Of a stretch of DNA of 64,000 bases, positions 63,861-64,000 are shown piece after piece; position 1 is the stretch's first letter, and each line of letters opens with the position of its first letter. Where the stretch lies: positions 2,232,001-2,296,000 of the forward strand of contig NZ_CP047357.1 in the NCBI RefSeq assembly GCF_030408835.1, in the 5' to 3' direction. The translations under genes and the position numbers were made by a program. The notes beneath the pieces were generated by a model that worked only from the letters and a program-made list of their open reading frames with translations, had not been told where the DNA came from and ran no database searches. This DNA is from Corynebacterium freneyi. GTDB taxonomy: Bacteria > Actinomycetota > Actinomycetes > Mycobacteriales > Mycobacteriaceae.

Positions 63861-64000
63861 CGCCGAATACTCATCCCCCAGGAACGAATAGACGCTTCTC
63901 CTGGCGGCTTCGCGTCTCAAACTTCCAAATTTCAGCGAGCGCCCCCATTCAGGGACAGGGAAGAACTTTAGGTTGCAGATCTCAGCCACTTGAAGATGAT

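Overview
The window is high-GC actinobacterial DNA, most likely from a GC-rich Corynebacterium. The evidence is an FMN riboswitch in front of a PnuC-type riboflavin transporter, paired inositol-monophosphatase genes of the HisN type, prfB next to ftsE-ftsX, an LpqY-SugABC trehalose importer, a PPA1309 gene, an ssrA tag ending in ALAA, and IS1628-like and ISL3 insertion sequences. The species is not resolved from sequence alone.

Chromosomal left part (1-14,535): a truncated HAD phosphatase, riboflavin uptake (riboswitch plus pnuX), a YwiC-like membrane protein, a MinD-like ATPase, a Nei2-type DNA glycosylase, a 3-hydroxyisobutyryl-CoA hydrolase, PPK2, ftsX-ftsE-prfB, two inositol-monophosphatase-family genes (the second probably hisN) around a membrane protein, a small Lys/Cys-rich protein and an exported S1 protease.

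Genomic island (about 14,536-36,191): integrated at the 3' end of the initiator tRNA gene. The intact tRNA-fMet is at the right edge and the displaced 37-bp 3' end of the old tRNA is at the left edge. The island holds a dead tyrosine integrase, parA plus a ribbon-helix-helix gene, three ISL3 elements, a full and a partial IS1628-like element, a truncated ArdC-like antirestriction protein, an interrupted DUF3644 gene, a deleted serine recombinase, and a two-gene pair that looks like a secreted DUF4258 toxin with a DUF2283-like partner. Between the two IS1628 copies lies a 7.5-kb cargo: an ECF sigma factor, a polytopic putative anti-sigma, two ABC transporter modules, a lipoprotein and a broken AraC regulator. 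It resembles a LanFEG-style antimicrobial self-protection locus.

Chromosomal right part (36,230-64,000): a UPF0182 membrane protein, a PPA1309 protein, an exported SGNH hydrolase, a repeat-dense spacer, ssrA (tmRNA) and smpB, an AbgT-family transporter, a manganese/zinc ABC operon with a convergent DtxR/MntR-family regulator and a TetR gene, two esterase/hydrolase genes, an ABC-F ATPase with ispE, a metallophosphoesterase with a ParB-like gene, the lpqY-sugABC trehalose importer and a NUDIX hydrolase.

Across the chromosomal parts, but not the island, an 11-15 bp motif (CGTCGCAAAGCAACC and variants) recurs at gene boundaries. Several intergenic spacers carry short tandem or inverted repeats. 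Several island genes are broken by single-base indels in homopolymer runs, which could be real decay or sequencing error.
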